DNA of 64,000 bases from UBA2112 sp964488555 (GCA_964488555.1 CAZAUF010000001.1:171288-235287), one strand, 5' to 3'. Shown: positions 41,767 through 51,613, counted from the first letter of the stretch. Translations and numbers: made by a program. The notes: generated by a model not told the origin, from the sequence alone.

Positions 41767-42927
41767 TTATTCTTCGCTCTTGTCTTCGCTCGTTTCAGTA
41801 TCATCGTCGGAGGACTCTTCGATTGCACTGAAGAGGCTGTCTTCGATATTCTTCTTTGGCTTAACTGGCTCCACCTTCTTCTCTGGTTGAGCAGTCTCTA
41901 TATCCAACTCATAGCCAGTCAGGCGCGATGCAAGACGAACGTTCTGACCACCGCGACCAATCGCGATTGATTGCTGATCTTCAGCGACAAATACCTTGGC
42001 GTGCTTTTCTTTCTCGTCAATCTCAACCTTGGTCACTTCAGCTGGGCTCAGTGCATTGCGGATGAACTGTTCAGGATTTTCATCGTAGGTCACGATGTCG
42101 ATTTTTTCCTGATCACCAATCTCATTCATGACGGCTTGGACACGAGTACCATGACCACCGACGAACGTACCGACTGGATCGACACCAGGCATCGTACTGG
42201 CAACAGCCAGCTTGGTACGGCGACCAGCTTCGCGGGAAATCGCTTTAATCTCCACGGCACCGGTTTCCATCTCGGGCACTTCCTGTCGGAACAGATATTC
42301 AATAAACGCTTCATTGCCACGACTCAGGATAAGCTGAGGACCGCGGTTGTCACGCTCGATATCCTTGATAAATACCTTGATGCGAGAGCCGATGCTATAA
42401 AATTCACCTTGAATCTGCTCAGACTGTGGAATGATGCCTGTCGCCTTGCCTAGCTCGACACGTACGACGCGTGGCTCAACACGCTGGACGGTACCGGTAA
42501 CGACAGTGCCAATCTTGTCTTCGTATTCGGCCAGTACGACCTCGCGCTCAGCTTCGCGTAGACGCTGCAGCACAACCTGCTTGGCAGTCTGTGCAGCCAC
42601 GCGACCAAATGACGTCACTTCGTGCTCTTCTTCTACGATATCGCCGATTTTGGCATCTTTTTTGGTCTTTTTGGCATCCTCTACGCTAATTTCGACAGCA
42701 TCACTGCCAACCACTTCGACGACTTCACGTGCTACGAATACTTTAGCCGTGCCATCGTTCACGTTCAGCTCAGCACGCACCTCTTGGTCGCGCTCACCGT
42801 TGTCACGACGCCACGCCGCTGCAATAGCCTGTTCGATAACACTAAGTACTGTCTCTTCCGGCAAATTTTTCTCCTCGGCGATCGTACGAACCGCGAGAGT
42901 CAGCTGTTTGATGTTCAAATCTTCCAT
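41767..42927 (-). CDS. nusA: Transcription termination/antitermination factor NusA
   Basis: 386 aa from MEDLNIKQLTLAV (AAAGGA upstream); the longer frame to 43302 crosses the divergent HIT gene and is spurious. RNA polymerase-binding N-terminal domain (AIAAAWRRDNGERD), S1 domain (IGTVVTGTVQRVEPRVVRVELG), and two KH domains (PVGTFVGGHGTRVQAVMNEI, QQSIAIGRGGQNVRLASRL). An acidic tail ends the protein. It modulates pausing, intrinsic termination and antitermination. The usual partners rimP and infB are not adjacent; the gene is flanked by an independent fibre cassette. Confidence 0.96.
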   Translation of the reverse strand: MEDLNIKQLTLAVRTIAEEKNLPEETVLSVIEQAIAAAWRRDNGERDQEVRAELNVNDGTAKVFVAREVVEVVGSDAVEISVEDAKKTKKDAKIGDIVEEEHEVTSFGRVAAQTAKQVVLQRLREAEREVVLAEYEDKIGTVVTGTVQRVEPRVVRVELGKATGIIPQSEQIQGEFYSIGSRIKVFIKDIERDNRGPQLILSRGNEAFIEYLFRQEVPEMETGAVEIKAISREAGRRTKLAVASTMPGVDPVGTFVGGHGTRVQAVMNEIGDQEKIDIVTYDENPEQFIRNALSPAEVTKVEIDEKEKHAKVFVAEDQQSIAIGRGGQNVRLASRLTGYELDIETAQPEKKVEPVKPKKNIEDSLFSAIEESSDDDTETSEDKSEE

Positions 42928-43028
42928 GAATATTTCCTTTCTTCGATGAAAAAATCCGACCTGCCGGCCGGAATGTACTATACTGAATGTATCATACGAA
43001 TCACGCAAGCGCAATAGGAGAAAATATC

Positions 43029-43559
43029 GTGAGCAAACAGGAAAGCTGCGCTTTTTGCCATCCAAGCCAAGACCTGATAGACAGAACCATCCACGAAACA
43101 GACGAGTACCGGCTATTTGTATCGGCACCACGCGTGAAAGACCATCGTTATCACCTGCTGGCCACGCCGACCGCAGACCACTACACAGAACTTCACGAAG
43201 TTCCACCAGTGACACTGGGTCGCATGATTGGTGAATTGGCACTGATTTCCAGCTGGATCCACGGAGGACGAGGCTATGTCCTTGGACAAAAACACCAGCC
43301 ATTGCAGACCGAAAACGGGGTCAAGATGAATCATGTTCATATGCACAGTCTGCCTCGAACCAAAGAAGACGAACAAAACGGAGTTCTATTCCCGTTGCCG
43401 CAAACGTTTGATGACTTCGACAATCCTGACACACCCCTTGAAAAGACCCAGCAATCCGAAGACATCTCACTCATTCGCCGCGAACTGGAGATACTTTACA
43501 AGGTGAAGGTTCAGGGTATCGACTGGAGCGCGATCCGTGCAGAATACGGTACCGAGTAG
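43029..43559 (+). CDS. HIT-like nucleotide hydrolase/transferase
   Basis: 176 aa from GTG 43029, which has AGGAG 8 nt upstream; the ATG at 42987 has no ribosome-binding site. CAFCHPS near the N-terminus could be a CxxC metal site. The HIT motif is MNHVHMHSLPR (His-phi-His-phi-His) at about 105-115. Members hydrolyse or transfer nucleoside phosphates; the substrate is unknown. The C-terminal part (ISLIRRELEILYKVKV) is not typical of Fhit or Hint. The gene is divergent from nusA. Confidence 0.85.
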   Translation: MSKQESCAFCHPSQDLIDRTIHETDEYRLFVSAPRVKDHRYHLLATPTADHYTELHEVPPVTLGRMIGELALISSWIHGGRGYVLGQKHQPLQTENGVKMNHVHMHSLPRTKEDEQNGVLFPLPQTFDDFDNPDTPLEKTQQSEDISLIRRELEILYKVKVQGIDWSAIRAEYGTE

Positions 43560-43573
43560 ACTATAATAGTCAC

Positions 43574-44002
43574 ATGAACCATCGCGAAGTACTCGGCGTC
43601 AACGCAAATGCCAGCGCAAAAGAGATAAAATCCGCGTTTCGTCAAGCCGCCAAGGAACTCCACCCAGATCATAGCAACTCGCCAGAGGCGGCCGAGGCGT
43701 TCGCGCGTATTAAGAAAGCTCATGACGAATTGCTCAAACAAGCGGATACTCCGCGTGAATCAACTACCGTCAGGTCGTCGGCGGCACACGCGGCCGCATC
43801 TACTGCGCAGGCCGCCTATGCCGCACCCGATCCGCAGCCACAGATGAGAGACGAAGAGCTCAAGCACATCCAGGACCTCGATCAAAAAGCACGTGAATCT
43901 AGTAAGCAGTCATTCTTCCGTCGTTCCAAAGAACCTGAAGAGGTAAAACGACACCGCAAAAAACTCAAGACCAACGAGCGACGTCTGCGCGGATTATATT
44001 AG
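43574..44002 (+). CDS. J-domain (DnaJ-like) protein
   Basis: 142 aa. Residues 1-60 form a J domain: YREVLGV-type start (MNHREVLGVNANASAKEIKS), helix II, the HPD tripeptide in ELHPDHS, and helix III. J domains stimulate the ATPase of Hsp70 (DnaK). There are no Gly/Phe or zinc-finger regions; an Ala/Pro/Gln linker leads to a basic helical tail (VKRHRKKLKTNERRLRG). TATAAT ends 6 nt before the ATG: predicted leaderless. Confidence 0.88.
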   Translation: MNHREVLGVNANASAKEIKSAFRQAAKELHPDHSNSPEAAEAFARIKKAHDELLKQADTPRESTTVRSSAAHAAASTAQAAYAAPDPQPQMRDEELKHIQDLDQKARESSKQSFFRRSKEPEEVKRHRKKLKTNERRLRGLY

Positions 44003-44076
44003 TACTTTTATTGCTCGTGTTTTTTTGTTATCATGGTGGCATATCTATGGTACCCTTTGGAGTTTTCATTTAGTTC

Positions 44077-45435
44077 ATGTTTGAACTGTTTCTCCTGTTT
44101 GTCAGCTTGGTGCTTGTTGCTATTTGTGGTCTTTTTGTCATGGCTGAGTTCGCGCTCGTCACCGCGAACCGTTCAACAGTCGAAAAGCTAGCCAACAAGG
44201 GAGAACCTTGGGCAAAGGGTATCCTCCACGCGCTCACGACGCTCTCTACTCAACTATCGAGTGCACAGGTAGGTATCACCGTGACCAACCTAGCTATCGG
44301 TTTTTTGGCAGAGCCGGCAATCGCTTCTTTTCTCAGGACTCCGCTACTGGCTGTCGGCACTCCGGAGCCCATGGTACCGGGAATTTCCATCGTTGTCGGT
44401 GTCATCTTGGCCACTGGAGTCACCATGGTTTTTGGCGAGCTCATCCCCAAGAACCTCGCTATCGCTAAGCCCATAGGATCAGCCCGAGTCATCTTACGAC
44501 CGCTGCTGTTTTTTACTGCTACATTGCGCTGGCCCATTAAATACCTCAATACCAGTGCCAATCGAATATTGAAGTGGTTCGGTGTCGAGCCACAGGAAGA
44601 GCTCGCATCGGCACGCTCAGCAGACGAGCTTCTCTCGCTCGTTAAGCGGTCTGCCAAAAAGGGCACGCTCGCCAACGAAACAGCCATGATCCTTGAGCGT
44701 TCTTTGTCGTTCGGTGATCAGTTAGCAATTGATATCATGACACCGCGCGTGCAAGTGCATGCTGTCCAGGCCGAGGCAACAGTTACAGAGGCACTTCAAA
44801 TAGCTAAAAAGACCGGTCTGTCTCGCCTTCCAGTCTACGGCAAAAACATCGATGATATTGTCGGCGTCATGCACATAAAGCATGCGTTTGGTTTACCACG
44901 AACACGTCGCAAATTCACACCGGTAAAACAAATCATGCATCCTCCCATCCTGGTGCCGTCGACCATCGAGCTGGAGCCACTCCTGGAGGCACTGAGACAG
45001 GGTGGTCTACAGATAGCCATTGTCATCGACGAATTCGGTGGCATGGATGGCATCGTGACGATCGAAGATGTGCTAGAGGAGCTTGTGGGTGAGGTGCGCG
45101 ATGAGCATGATCGCACTCAGCCGGACATACGCAAAAACCGTGACGGATCATGGCTACTGTCAGGACTGCTTCGTCCCGATGAAATCGCAGAGCAAACCCA
45201 TATCGTCCTTCCTGAAGAAGAAGATGTGGAGACCCTTGGCGGGCTACTGGCACTGCGACTAGAGCGTATGCCTAAAAAGGACGACGTCGTCGTCATCGAT
45301 GCTGTCAACTCACTTGGTAATGAAATTTGCGCACACCTGCACGTCCAAATGATGGATGGCAACCGCGTCGATCGAGTACTCCTCACCGTAACGGATGTCG
45401 ACGGGCACTCGCATGAAACGGAGCGCGTATCATGA
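44077..45435 (+). CDS. CNNM/CorC-family transporter (DUF21-CBS-CorC)
   Basis: 452 aa. The N-terminal DUF21 membrane domain (helices at about 3-25, 55-80, 95-125, 130-155) has FVMAEFALVTANRS and ELIPKNLAI. A CBS pair follows (DIMTPRVQVHAVQAEA, IVIDEFGGMDGIVTIEDVLEELVGEV), then a C-terminal CorC/HlyC domain. The family is linked to magnesium/cobalt efflux and is often annotated 'hemolysin'. It overlaps the next gene by 4 nt (ATGA): a tandem pair. Confidence 0.93.
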   Translation: MFELFLLFVSLVLVAICGLFVMAEFALVTANRSTVEKLANKGEPWAKGILHALTTLSTQLSSAQVGITVTNLAIGFLAEPAIASFLRTPLLAVGTPEPMVPGISIVVGVILATGVTMVFGELIPKNLAIAKPIGSARVILRPLLFFTATLRWPIKYLNTSANRILKWFGVEPQEELASARSADELLSLVKRSAKKGTLANETAMILERSLSFGDQLAIDIMTPRVQVHAVQAEATVTEALQIAKKTGLSRLPVYGKNIDDIVGVMHIKHAFGLPRTRRKFTPVKQIMHPPILVPSTIELEPLLEALRQGGLQIAIVIDEFGGMDGIVTIEDVLEELVGEVRDEHDRTQPDIRKNRDGSWLLSGLLRPDEIAEQTHIVLPEEEDVETLGGLLALRLERMPKKDDVVVIDAVNSLGNEICAHLHVQMMDGNRVDRVLLTVTDVDGHSHETERVS

Positions 45436-46472
45436 GCCTGGAATTCAATATTTTTCTTTCGATCGCTGTCTTGTTTGGCAACGCGTTTTTCGTCGGTGCT
45501 GAATTCGCACTCATTTCAGCACGGCGCAGCAGCATGGAGTTGATGGCGCTTGACGGATCACGTGCCGCCAAAATCACGCTTCAAGCCATGGAGCGTGTAT
45601 CTTTGATGCTAGCCGGAGCACAACTTGGCATCACACTATGTAGTCTTATATTCGGTGCGGTCAGCGAACCGCTCGTTGCGCATGCTCTGGAAGTGCCGTT
45701 CCATGCCATGGGTATGCCTGAACACCTTCTCCATCCAATCTCGTTCCTCATCGCGTTGATTCTCATGTCGTACTTACATGTAGTAATTGGTGAGATGGTT
45801 CCAAAGAATCTCGCGCTCGCTGTTTCTACTAAAGCAGCCCTCATCCTGGTACCGCCGCTCTTCTACCTGGTCAAAATTACCAGCCCCCTCATCACCTCGC
45901 TCAACGCTATCGCGAACGGCTTCATCCGACTCATGGGCGTCAAACCTCAAGCCGAGGTCCGTAGTAGCTTCAATCACGACGAAGTTGCCGGTTTTATCAA
46001 AGAATCACGGAGAGAAGGATTGCTCAGCAAGGGGGAGGAACGTCTTTTGTCGGGCGCACTCGATCTGGAAGATCGCACGATTGAACATATCGTGCTCCCT
46101 ATGGACAAAACAGTGAATACATCAATTGCACCCACGCCCGCAGAAATTGAAAAGTTGTGCGCCACCACGGGCTTTTCGCGCTTTCCTGTACCGAATGCCG
46201 AGGGTGGTCTCGAAGGCTATATACATCTCAAGGATCTGCTGCAACTCACTAACAACGATCCGCACCACAAGTTACCGCGACGATATATACGGCCGCTCGG
46301 TCGGGTCAAGGCAGAAACATCTTTACGCGACACACTCGCACTCATGCAACGTACAGGTGCTCATATCTCTGAAGTTTTTGATGAAAAACGCAGAACGATC
46401 GGTATCGTTATGCTCGAAGATGTTCTGGAAGAGTTGGTCGGACCTATTCGTGACGAAACCAGAAAAGCTTAA
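45432..46472 (+). CDS. CNNM-family membrane protein, shorter paralogue
   Basis: 346 aa with the same architecture as its upstream partner, DUF21 (FFVGAEFALISARRS, GEMVPKNLAL) and a CBS pair (TIGIVMLEDVLEELVGPI), but the CorC/HlyC domain is absent and the protein ends after the second CBS. Coupled translation and domain difference suggest a heteromeric transporter (inference). Its stop overlaps the stop region of the convergent nuclease gene by 4 nt. Confidence 0.92.
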   Translation: MSLEFNIFLSIAVLFGNAFFVGAEFALISARRSSMELMALDGSRAAKITLQAMERVSLMLAGAQLGITLCSLIFGAVSEPLVAHALEVPFHAMGMPEHLLHPISFLIALILMSYLHVVIGEMVPKNLALAVSTKAALILVPPLFYLVKITSPLITSLNAIANGFIRLMGVKPQAEVRSSFNHDEVAGFIKESRREGLLSKGEERLLSGALDLEDRTIEHIVLPMDKTVNTSIAPTPAEIEKLCATTGFSRFPVPNAEGGLEGYIHLKDLLQLTNNDPHHKLPRRYIRPLGRVKAETSLRDTLALMQRTGAHISEVFDEKRRTIGIVMLEDVLEELVGPIRDETRKA

Positions 46473-47212
46473 TGAGCAGCTTGCGGCAATGGCTGACCAG
46501 GGCATTTTGCCAACACGCTACTCATAGCATCATGCTCCGCCTGCGTAACCCACAGGTTGTATTTTGCTTTTACCGCTATCTGTCTTGCAACGTACTGACA
46601 CCGAAACGCCTTGTTGGGCGGTAGCCACGTCGCAGCATCACCCGCACCCTTTTCCTGGTTCATCGCACCGTCTACTGCCAGTAGTTCCAGCGGGTCGTTT
46701 GCTAATGCCTTTCGCTCATCTACACTGAGCAGTTGTGCGCCTTTCTGCCACGCGTCACTCAGGGCCACCACGTGATCAATCTGAACTGCCGCGCTAGTGC
46801 TTGCTCCACGTTCAAACGAAATTGTCCTGCCCGTGTACGGATCATTAAGGGTGCCAGATAGCACTCTGCAGCCTTCACCAACTACCGCATCTGACAGGTC
46901 ACGATGAAGAATGATATTGCGCATATCGCAACCATCCATCATCTTCCAGCCGTCACCAAATTGACTGCGCTCGTAGCCAGTCTTAGCGGCCCGTCCTTTG
47001 ATCGGAAGTGTCTTGAGCAATTCAGCTGCTTGTCCCGACGCCTTCTCCGCTTGTGTAGCCGGTACTTCGGTCTGCCACATATCCGTAGCGGTAAGCAAAG
47101 CCACGGCTATAATGCCGGCAACCACGAGCACACCGCCCAGCCTGCGCCGTCGTTCGACCTGCCTACTCATACCAAACCATTTTCGAAAACATAGCTGTAA
47201 AACTGTTTTCAT
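46469..47212 (-). CDS. Secreted/membrane-tethered HNH endonuclease (DUF1524-type)
   Basis: The nuclease core is VQIDHVVALSDAWQKGA, then NDPLELLAVDGAMNQEKGAGDAATWLPPNK and FRCQYVARQIAVKAKYNL, a His-Asn-His/DUF1524 fold found in many actinobacterial secreted nucleases. An N-terminal hydrophobic helix (VLVVAGIIAVALL) exports it. I place the start at 47212; ATGs at 47275, 47254 and 47170 are alternatives because no clear ribosome-binding site is present and a -10 (TATAAC) lies at 47264-47269. It probably degrades external DNA for nucleotide supply (inference). Confidence 0.85.
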   Translation of the reverse strand: MKTVLQLCFRKWFGMSRQVERRRRLGGVLVVAGIIAVALLTATDMWQTEVPATQAEKASGQAAELLKTLPIKGRAAKTGYERSQFGDGWKMMDGCDMRNIILHRDLSDAVVGEGCRVLSGTLNDPYTGRTISFERGASTSAAVQIDHVVALSDAWQKGAQLLSVDERKALANDPLELLAVDGAMNQEKGAGDAATWLPPNKAFRCQYVARQIAVKAKYNLWVTQAEHDAMSSVLAKCPGQPLPQAAH

Positions 47213-47294
47213 ACTACCAAAGGGTCTCTTTGCAGCAAAACGACCGCGCCACATGAAAGACCGGTTATACTGCATTTAGGCTATAATGGATGAC

Positions 47295-49850
47295 ATGAAT
47301 GTAGTAGAAAGACTCGTGGAACACTTTGTACCCGAGCACTACGATCTATCACTCAAGATCGATGGGCCGGGACGTACATTTGAAGGAACAGTCACCATAA
47401 AAGGTCAGACGATCGACAAAGACACACCTATCAAACTTCATGCCAAGGATTTGACCATCACCGCCGCTTCCATAGATGGCCAGGCTGCCGAGTGTAGTGC
47501 CGGTGATCACGACGAGTTAATCGTTGCTGTCGATGGGCTACCGGCAGGAGAGCACTTGGTCGACATCGTTTTCAATGGCAAAATCACCGACAATATGCAC
47601 GGTCTCTATCCTTGCTATTACGAGCATGATGGCGTCAAAAAAGAGCTATTTGCTACACAATTCGAATCACATCATGCCCGAGAAGTTTTTCCATGCATAG
47701 ACGAACCGGCCGCCAAAGCAACGTTCGCGCTTCAGCTGACTACGGCGCGCGGTCAGACAGTTCTATCCAATATGCCGATCAAAGAACAGTCCTCACATCC
47801 GTCCGGCAATCTTTCTTCTACCGAGCTCGTCAAGGCGACGACTACGACGGTTTTTGAAACGACACCTCGAATGAGTACATATTTGCTGGCCTTTGTCGTG
47901 GGAGAGTTGCAGAAAAAAACCGCCAAGACCAAGAGCGGTGTCGAAGTAAACGTATGGGCGACTCCAGCTCAGCCCGCTTCACACCTGGACTTTCCTCTCG
48001 ACATTGCTGTCCGATCTATCGAATTTTATGATGATTATTTCGGGACTGCCTATCCCCTGCCTAAAAGCGACCATGTTGCGCTGCCGGACTTTGCCTCTGG
48101 TGCCATGGAAAACTGGGGGCTGATTACCTACCGCGAAATCGCGTTGCTCGCTGACACCAAAACCACAAGCATCGCTAGTCGTCACTACGTCGCCACTGTC
48201 ATCGCCCATGAACTCGCGCATCAGTGGTTCGGAAATCTCGTCACTATGAAATGGTGGAATGACCTGTGGCTCAATGAAAGCTTCGCGACACTCATGGAGT
48301 ATATCTGTGTAGATGCACTACATCCTGAGTGGAACATCTGGCTTGATTTCGCGACGAATGAATCAGTCATGGCACTCCGACGAGACAGTATCGATGGCGT
48401 GCAGCCGGTCCAGGTAGATGTCAGCCATCCGGACGAGATTAGCACGCTGTTTGATGGAGCAATTGTATACGCCAAGGGTGCGCGATTACTCCGCATGATT
48501 CAGCACTACATCGGTCATGATGCGTTCCGCAAAGGTCTCAAAAAATATTTTGCCAAGCATGCGTTTCAAAACACGGTCGGTGACGATCTGTGGAATGAGC
48601 TGGGTGATGCAAGCGGCAAGCAAGTAGCATCGATCATGAACACTTGGATTTCGCAATCTGGTTATCCGGTGGTATCTGTAAAGCGCGAAGAGGGCAACAC
48701 CATTCTTCTGCAGGAACAATTCTTTATCGGCCCACACAAACCATCAAACAAACTGTGGCCGATTCCTCTCGATGCGGACGACAACAGCTTACCCAAACTA
48801 TTTAGTTACGCCTCTATCTCTTATCCGTCCACCAAACCTCTGCGCCTTAACCGCGATGACACCGCCCACTTCATCACGCATTACGATGACTTGTCTCGCC
48901 AGCACCTTATCGAGCAAGTGGCTGACGGCACGCTCGACACTATCGGTCGTGCACAGCTCCTCAACGAAGCAACGCTACTTGCTCGCGGAGGTATCATGCC
49001 AAGCGACCAGCTCATCCCTCTGCTCGATGCTTATCGCAAAGAAACCTTGGAGCCAGTATGGGACATGATCAGTCTTACCTTGGCCGAACTGCGTAAATTC
49101 ATCGAAGACGACAAAACCGCAGAAAAAGCATTGCGCCGACTCTCATCTAGCCTAGCTAGCAACCAATACGCACGCCTGGGCTGGGAACCTAACAAGGGAG
49201 AGAGCGAAGAAGACACCAAGCTTCGCAGTATCATCCTTGCGCTGACTCTCTACGGCGAAGTGCCAGAGGCACTAGCGACAGCACGCGAGATCTATGATGA
49301 CACACCACTCGAAAAAATGGATCCTGAGCTGCGCGCACTTATAATCGGCTCCGTCACTCGTTACGGCGATGGACAGGTCGTCGATGACCTGTTGCGCAAG
49401 TATCGCAGCACAAATTCGGGCGAACTGAGACAAGATATTTGCGTCGGTGTAACCAGCACGCGTATACCAGAGAAAATCAGCTTGCTTCTTGATTCCATGA
49501 AAGACCCTGGCGTCATCAGGCCACAAGATGTTTTCCGCTGGTTCGCATATCTCGTCCGCGGTCGAGACAGTCGTAATCTTGCATGGCAGTGGATGCGCGA
49601 CAACTGGGATTGGATAGAAAAGACTTTTGCTGGCGACAAGAGCTACGACGACTTTCCTCTCTATAGCGCAGGAGGGTTGATGACACGTCAGCATCTCGAT
49701 GAATACAAAGCATTCTTCGAACCTATGAAGGATATTCCTGCCCTCACTCGTGCCATATCGGTCGGTATCGCCGAGATAGAAGGACGAGTAGAGCTGATCG
49801 AACGCGACAAAGAAGCTGTCGTAACCGCTTTGCGCGCGCTGAAAGAGTAA
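47295..49850 (+). CDS. pepN: M1-family zinc aminopeptidase (PepN-like)
   Basis: Removes N-terminal residues from peptides. The exopeptidase motif GAMENWG lies at about residues 270-275 and the zinc site is HELAHQW with the distal Glu in NESFATLMEY. About 851 aa, with the full catalytic, beta and C-terminal helical HEAT-like domains. The start is taken as the ATG at 47295, 7 nt after TATAAT; the ATG at 47286 lies inside the -10 box. The gene therefore appears leaderless. Peptide scavenging would suit a host-dependent organism. Confidence 0.95.
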   Translation: MNVVERLVEHFVPEHYDLSLKIDGPGRTFEGTVTIKGQTIDKDTPIKLHAKDLTITAASIDGQAAECSAGDHDELIVAVDGLPAGEHLVDIVFNGKITDNMHGLYPCYYEHDGVKKELFATQFESHHAREVFPCIDEPAAKATFALQLTTARGQTVLSNMPIKEQSSHPSGNLSSTELVKATTTTVFETTPRMSTYLLAFVVGELQKKTAKTKSGVEVNVWATPAQPASHLDFPLDIAVRSIEFYDDYFGTAYPLPKSDHVALPDFASGAMENWGLITYREIALLADTKTTSIASRHYVATVIAHELAHQWFGNLVTMKWWNDLWLNESFATLMEYICVDALHPEWNIWLDFATNESVMALRRDSIDGVQPVQVDVSHPDEISTLFDGAIVYAKGARLLRMIQHYIGHDAFRKGLKKYFAKHAFQNTVGDDLWNELGDASGKQVASIMNTWISQSGYPVVSVKREEGNTILLQEQFFIGPHKPSNKLWPIPLDADDNSLPKLFSYASISYPSTKPLRLNRDDTAHFITHYDDLSRQHLIEQVADGTLDTIGRAQLLNEATLLARGGIMPSDQLIPLLDAYRKETLEPVWDMISLTLAELRKFIEDDKTAEKALRRLSSSLASNQYARLGWEPNKGESEEDTKLRSIILALTLYGEVPEALATAREIYDDTPLEKMDPELRALIIGSVTRYGDGQVVDDLLRKYRSTNSGELRQDICVGVTSTRIPEKISLLLDSMKDPGVIRPQDVFRWFAYLVRGRDSRNLAWQWMRDNWDWIEKTFAGDKSYDDFPLYSAGGLMTRQHLDEYKAFFEPMKDIPALTRAISVGIAEIEGRVELIERDKEAVVTALRALKE

Positions 49851-49903
49851 GTAGATTTTACAACCGTCGCCTATACCGAACGTAACAGTAGTATAATAGT
49901 CAC

Positions 49904-51493
49904 GTGACTGCCACCCATTTAAGTCAGCTCGGGCATCTGCTCGCTGACTCTCTTAAGAAGATCGAATCGTACGAGGCCCAAGCACTTGCTCGGCGAGGAA
50001 AAGAAACGATCCATATTCCCACTGTCGGGAACACTCTTTCGACTGCCTACGAACAGCTCCGCAACGCATCAGAATACGCTGAGGGCGACCTGCTGCAACA
50101 GCGTGCCATCCGACGATATCTCAACAGAGTGCTTTCTTTTCACGACAAGGTGCCAACCAAACATCTGGCCGACGAGCTCGTCGCTGAGTTGACACAGGCA
50201 GAGTACCTGGCAAACGATCATACGACCAAATCAGATGTCAAAGCCATATCGCAGCACATCAAACGCTACTACAATGCGTATTGGGACTATGCCGAACGCG
50301 AAAGTAACCTCACCAAGCGCACTGCCTTCCAGAAATGGATGCTCGACGTACTGGCCGTACGTTGTGAACAGACACTACAGAGCCACATTCGCCAGCTGCT
50401 GTTCGCACACTTCGCTGTCACCTATCTGCACGACAAGGTTGATCGCAAGCGACTACTAAAGAATCGTGAAAAGATCAGCGATCATGACATGCCGGTGGTT
50501 CTGTATATTGCCATCCATCGTGCGCTGCTCAAATCCGACAATGCCACTATCCGCACTGCGCTCATAGACAGCTACCGCCAAGATATCGACGACATCGATC
50601 AGTTCGTAGAGTTCAACAACAATCTTGATCGCCTGTTCGAAGCCAACACTACTGTCAATGCTGCTCGTGTCGTGAGCAAAAACGGTGCCACTCTGCGATT
50701 TATCTACAGCGGTTTTTATCGTACGGACGCCCCGCTTACCCTCAACTCACTCAAATCACCGGAAGCTTTGGAGCAGAACATGCACCGTCACATCGAGGAT
50801 GAATATACTGCACTCGACAAAAAACTTGATGTCGGTATCGTACGCAGCATCATGTTCTTGCTTATCACCAAGGGTATCGTCGGCTTTGCCATCGAGGTGC
50901 CCTATGACATGTTTATCAGCGGCGAAATCCTCTGGATGCCGTTCATGGTCAATCTGCTCTTCCCTGCGATATTCATCGCTTTCACGCGCCTCACCCTCAC
51001 GCGCCCTGTCGATCGCAACACCACCGCAGTTATCAACCAAGCTACGACCATGCTTTTCGGCGACGCCAAAGACATACCGATTCGCGTCCAGAAAGACTCA
51101 TCGTCCATCGGGTTCAATACCGTCTACGCACTTATATTCCTCTTGGTATTCGCTGGCTTGACCTACCTTCTCTATAGCATTCAGTTCAACCTCGTCCAGG
51201 GCATCATCTTCTTCGTGTTCCTGTCGACCGCAAGCTTCCTGGCATTCCGTCTGAGCCGTCAGATCCACGAGCTAGAGGTCGTCAACACACCGCAGGGCTC
51301 ACTGTCGCTCCTTCGTGACATCATATATATGCCGTTTATCTACGTCGGTCAGCAGATTTCTTATCGCTATAGCCAAGTCAATATCATCGCCATGGTGCTC
51401 GATATCCTCATAGAACTCCCCCTCAAAACCATCCTGCGTCTCGTGCGCCAGTGGACACAGTTTCTCAACGAAAAGAAGGATGAGCTGATATAG
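49904..51493 (+). CDS. Conserved membrane protein, unknown function
   Basis: 529 aa. A long soluble helical N-terminal region of about 300 residues, rich in charged residues, is followed by four or five transmembrane helices (about 305-332, 345-362, 405-427, 433-450, and an amphipathic end). No signal peptide. The GTG start follows TATAAT by exactly 6 nt; the sequence TATAATAGTCAC before the start is identical to that before the J-domain gene. I do not recognise the family. Confidence 0.82.
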   Translation: MTATHLSQLGHLLADSLKKIESYEAQALARRGKETIHIPTVGNTLSTAYEQLRNASEYAEGDLLQQRAIRRYLNRVLSFHDKVPTKHLADELVAELTQAEYLANDHTTKSDVKAISQHIKRYYNAYWDYAERESNLTKRTAFQKWMLDVLAVRCEQTLQSHIRQLLFAHFAVTYLHDKVDRKRLLKNREKISDHDMPVVLYIAIHRALLKSDNATIRTALIDSYRQDIDDIDQFVEFNNNLDRLFEANTTVNAARVVSKNGATLRFIYSGFYRTDAPLTLNSLKSPEALEQNMHRHIEDEYTALDKKLDVGIVRSIMFLLITKGIVGFAIEVPYDMFISGEILWMPFMVNLLFPAIFIAFTRLTLTRPVDRNTTAVINQATTMLFGDAKDIPIRVQKDSSSIGFNTVYALIFLLVFAGLTYLLYSIQFNLVQGIIFFVFLSTASFLAFRLSRQIHELEVVNTPQGSLSLLRDIIYMPFIYVGQQISYRYSQVNIIAMVLDILIELPLKTILRLVRQWTQFLNEKKDELI

Positions 51494-51496
51494 AGG

Positions 51497-51587
51497 AAGG
51501 GCTCTGCCCTCCGCAAAGTTTTTGGAAGTGAATTCCAAGAACTCGCTCCACCCGTTAAAGCCGATGCCACGCATCGTTGCCTGCGGC
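51497..51587 (+). repeat. Dispersed hairpin repeat, copy R4
   Basis: GGGC(tct)GCCC; central stem GTTTTTGGAA/TTCCAAGAAC with loop gtgaa; ACTCGCTCCACCC; TAAAGCCGATGC(cac)GCATCGTTGC. It shares order and loop core with R2 (12.9 kb) and R3 (19.45 kb), while the central stem differs and remains paired. It fills the gap between the membrane protein gene and the rnhB-yraN fusion. Confidence 0.75.
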
Positions 51588-51613
51588 AGTGCGCGACAGG
51601 CTATGACGCTTCG

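Noticed and set aside
42928..43302. N-terminal extension of the nusA frame
   Set aside because: It is antisense to the HIT-like gene and lacks NusA homology; MEDLNIKQ with AAAGGA upstream is the natural start.
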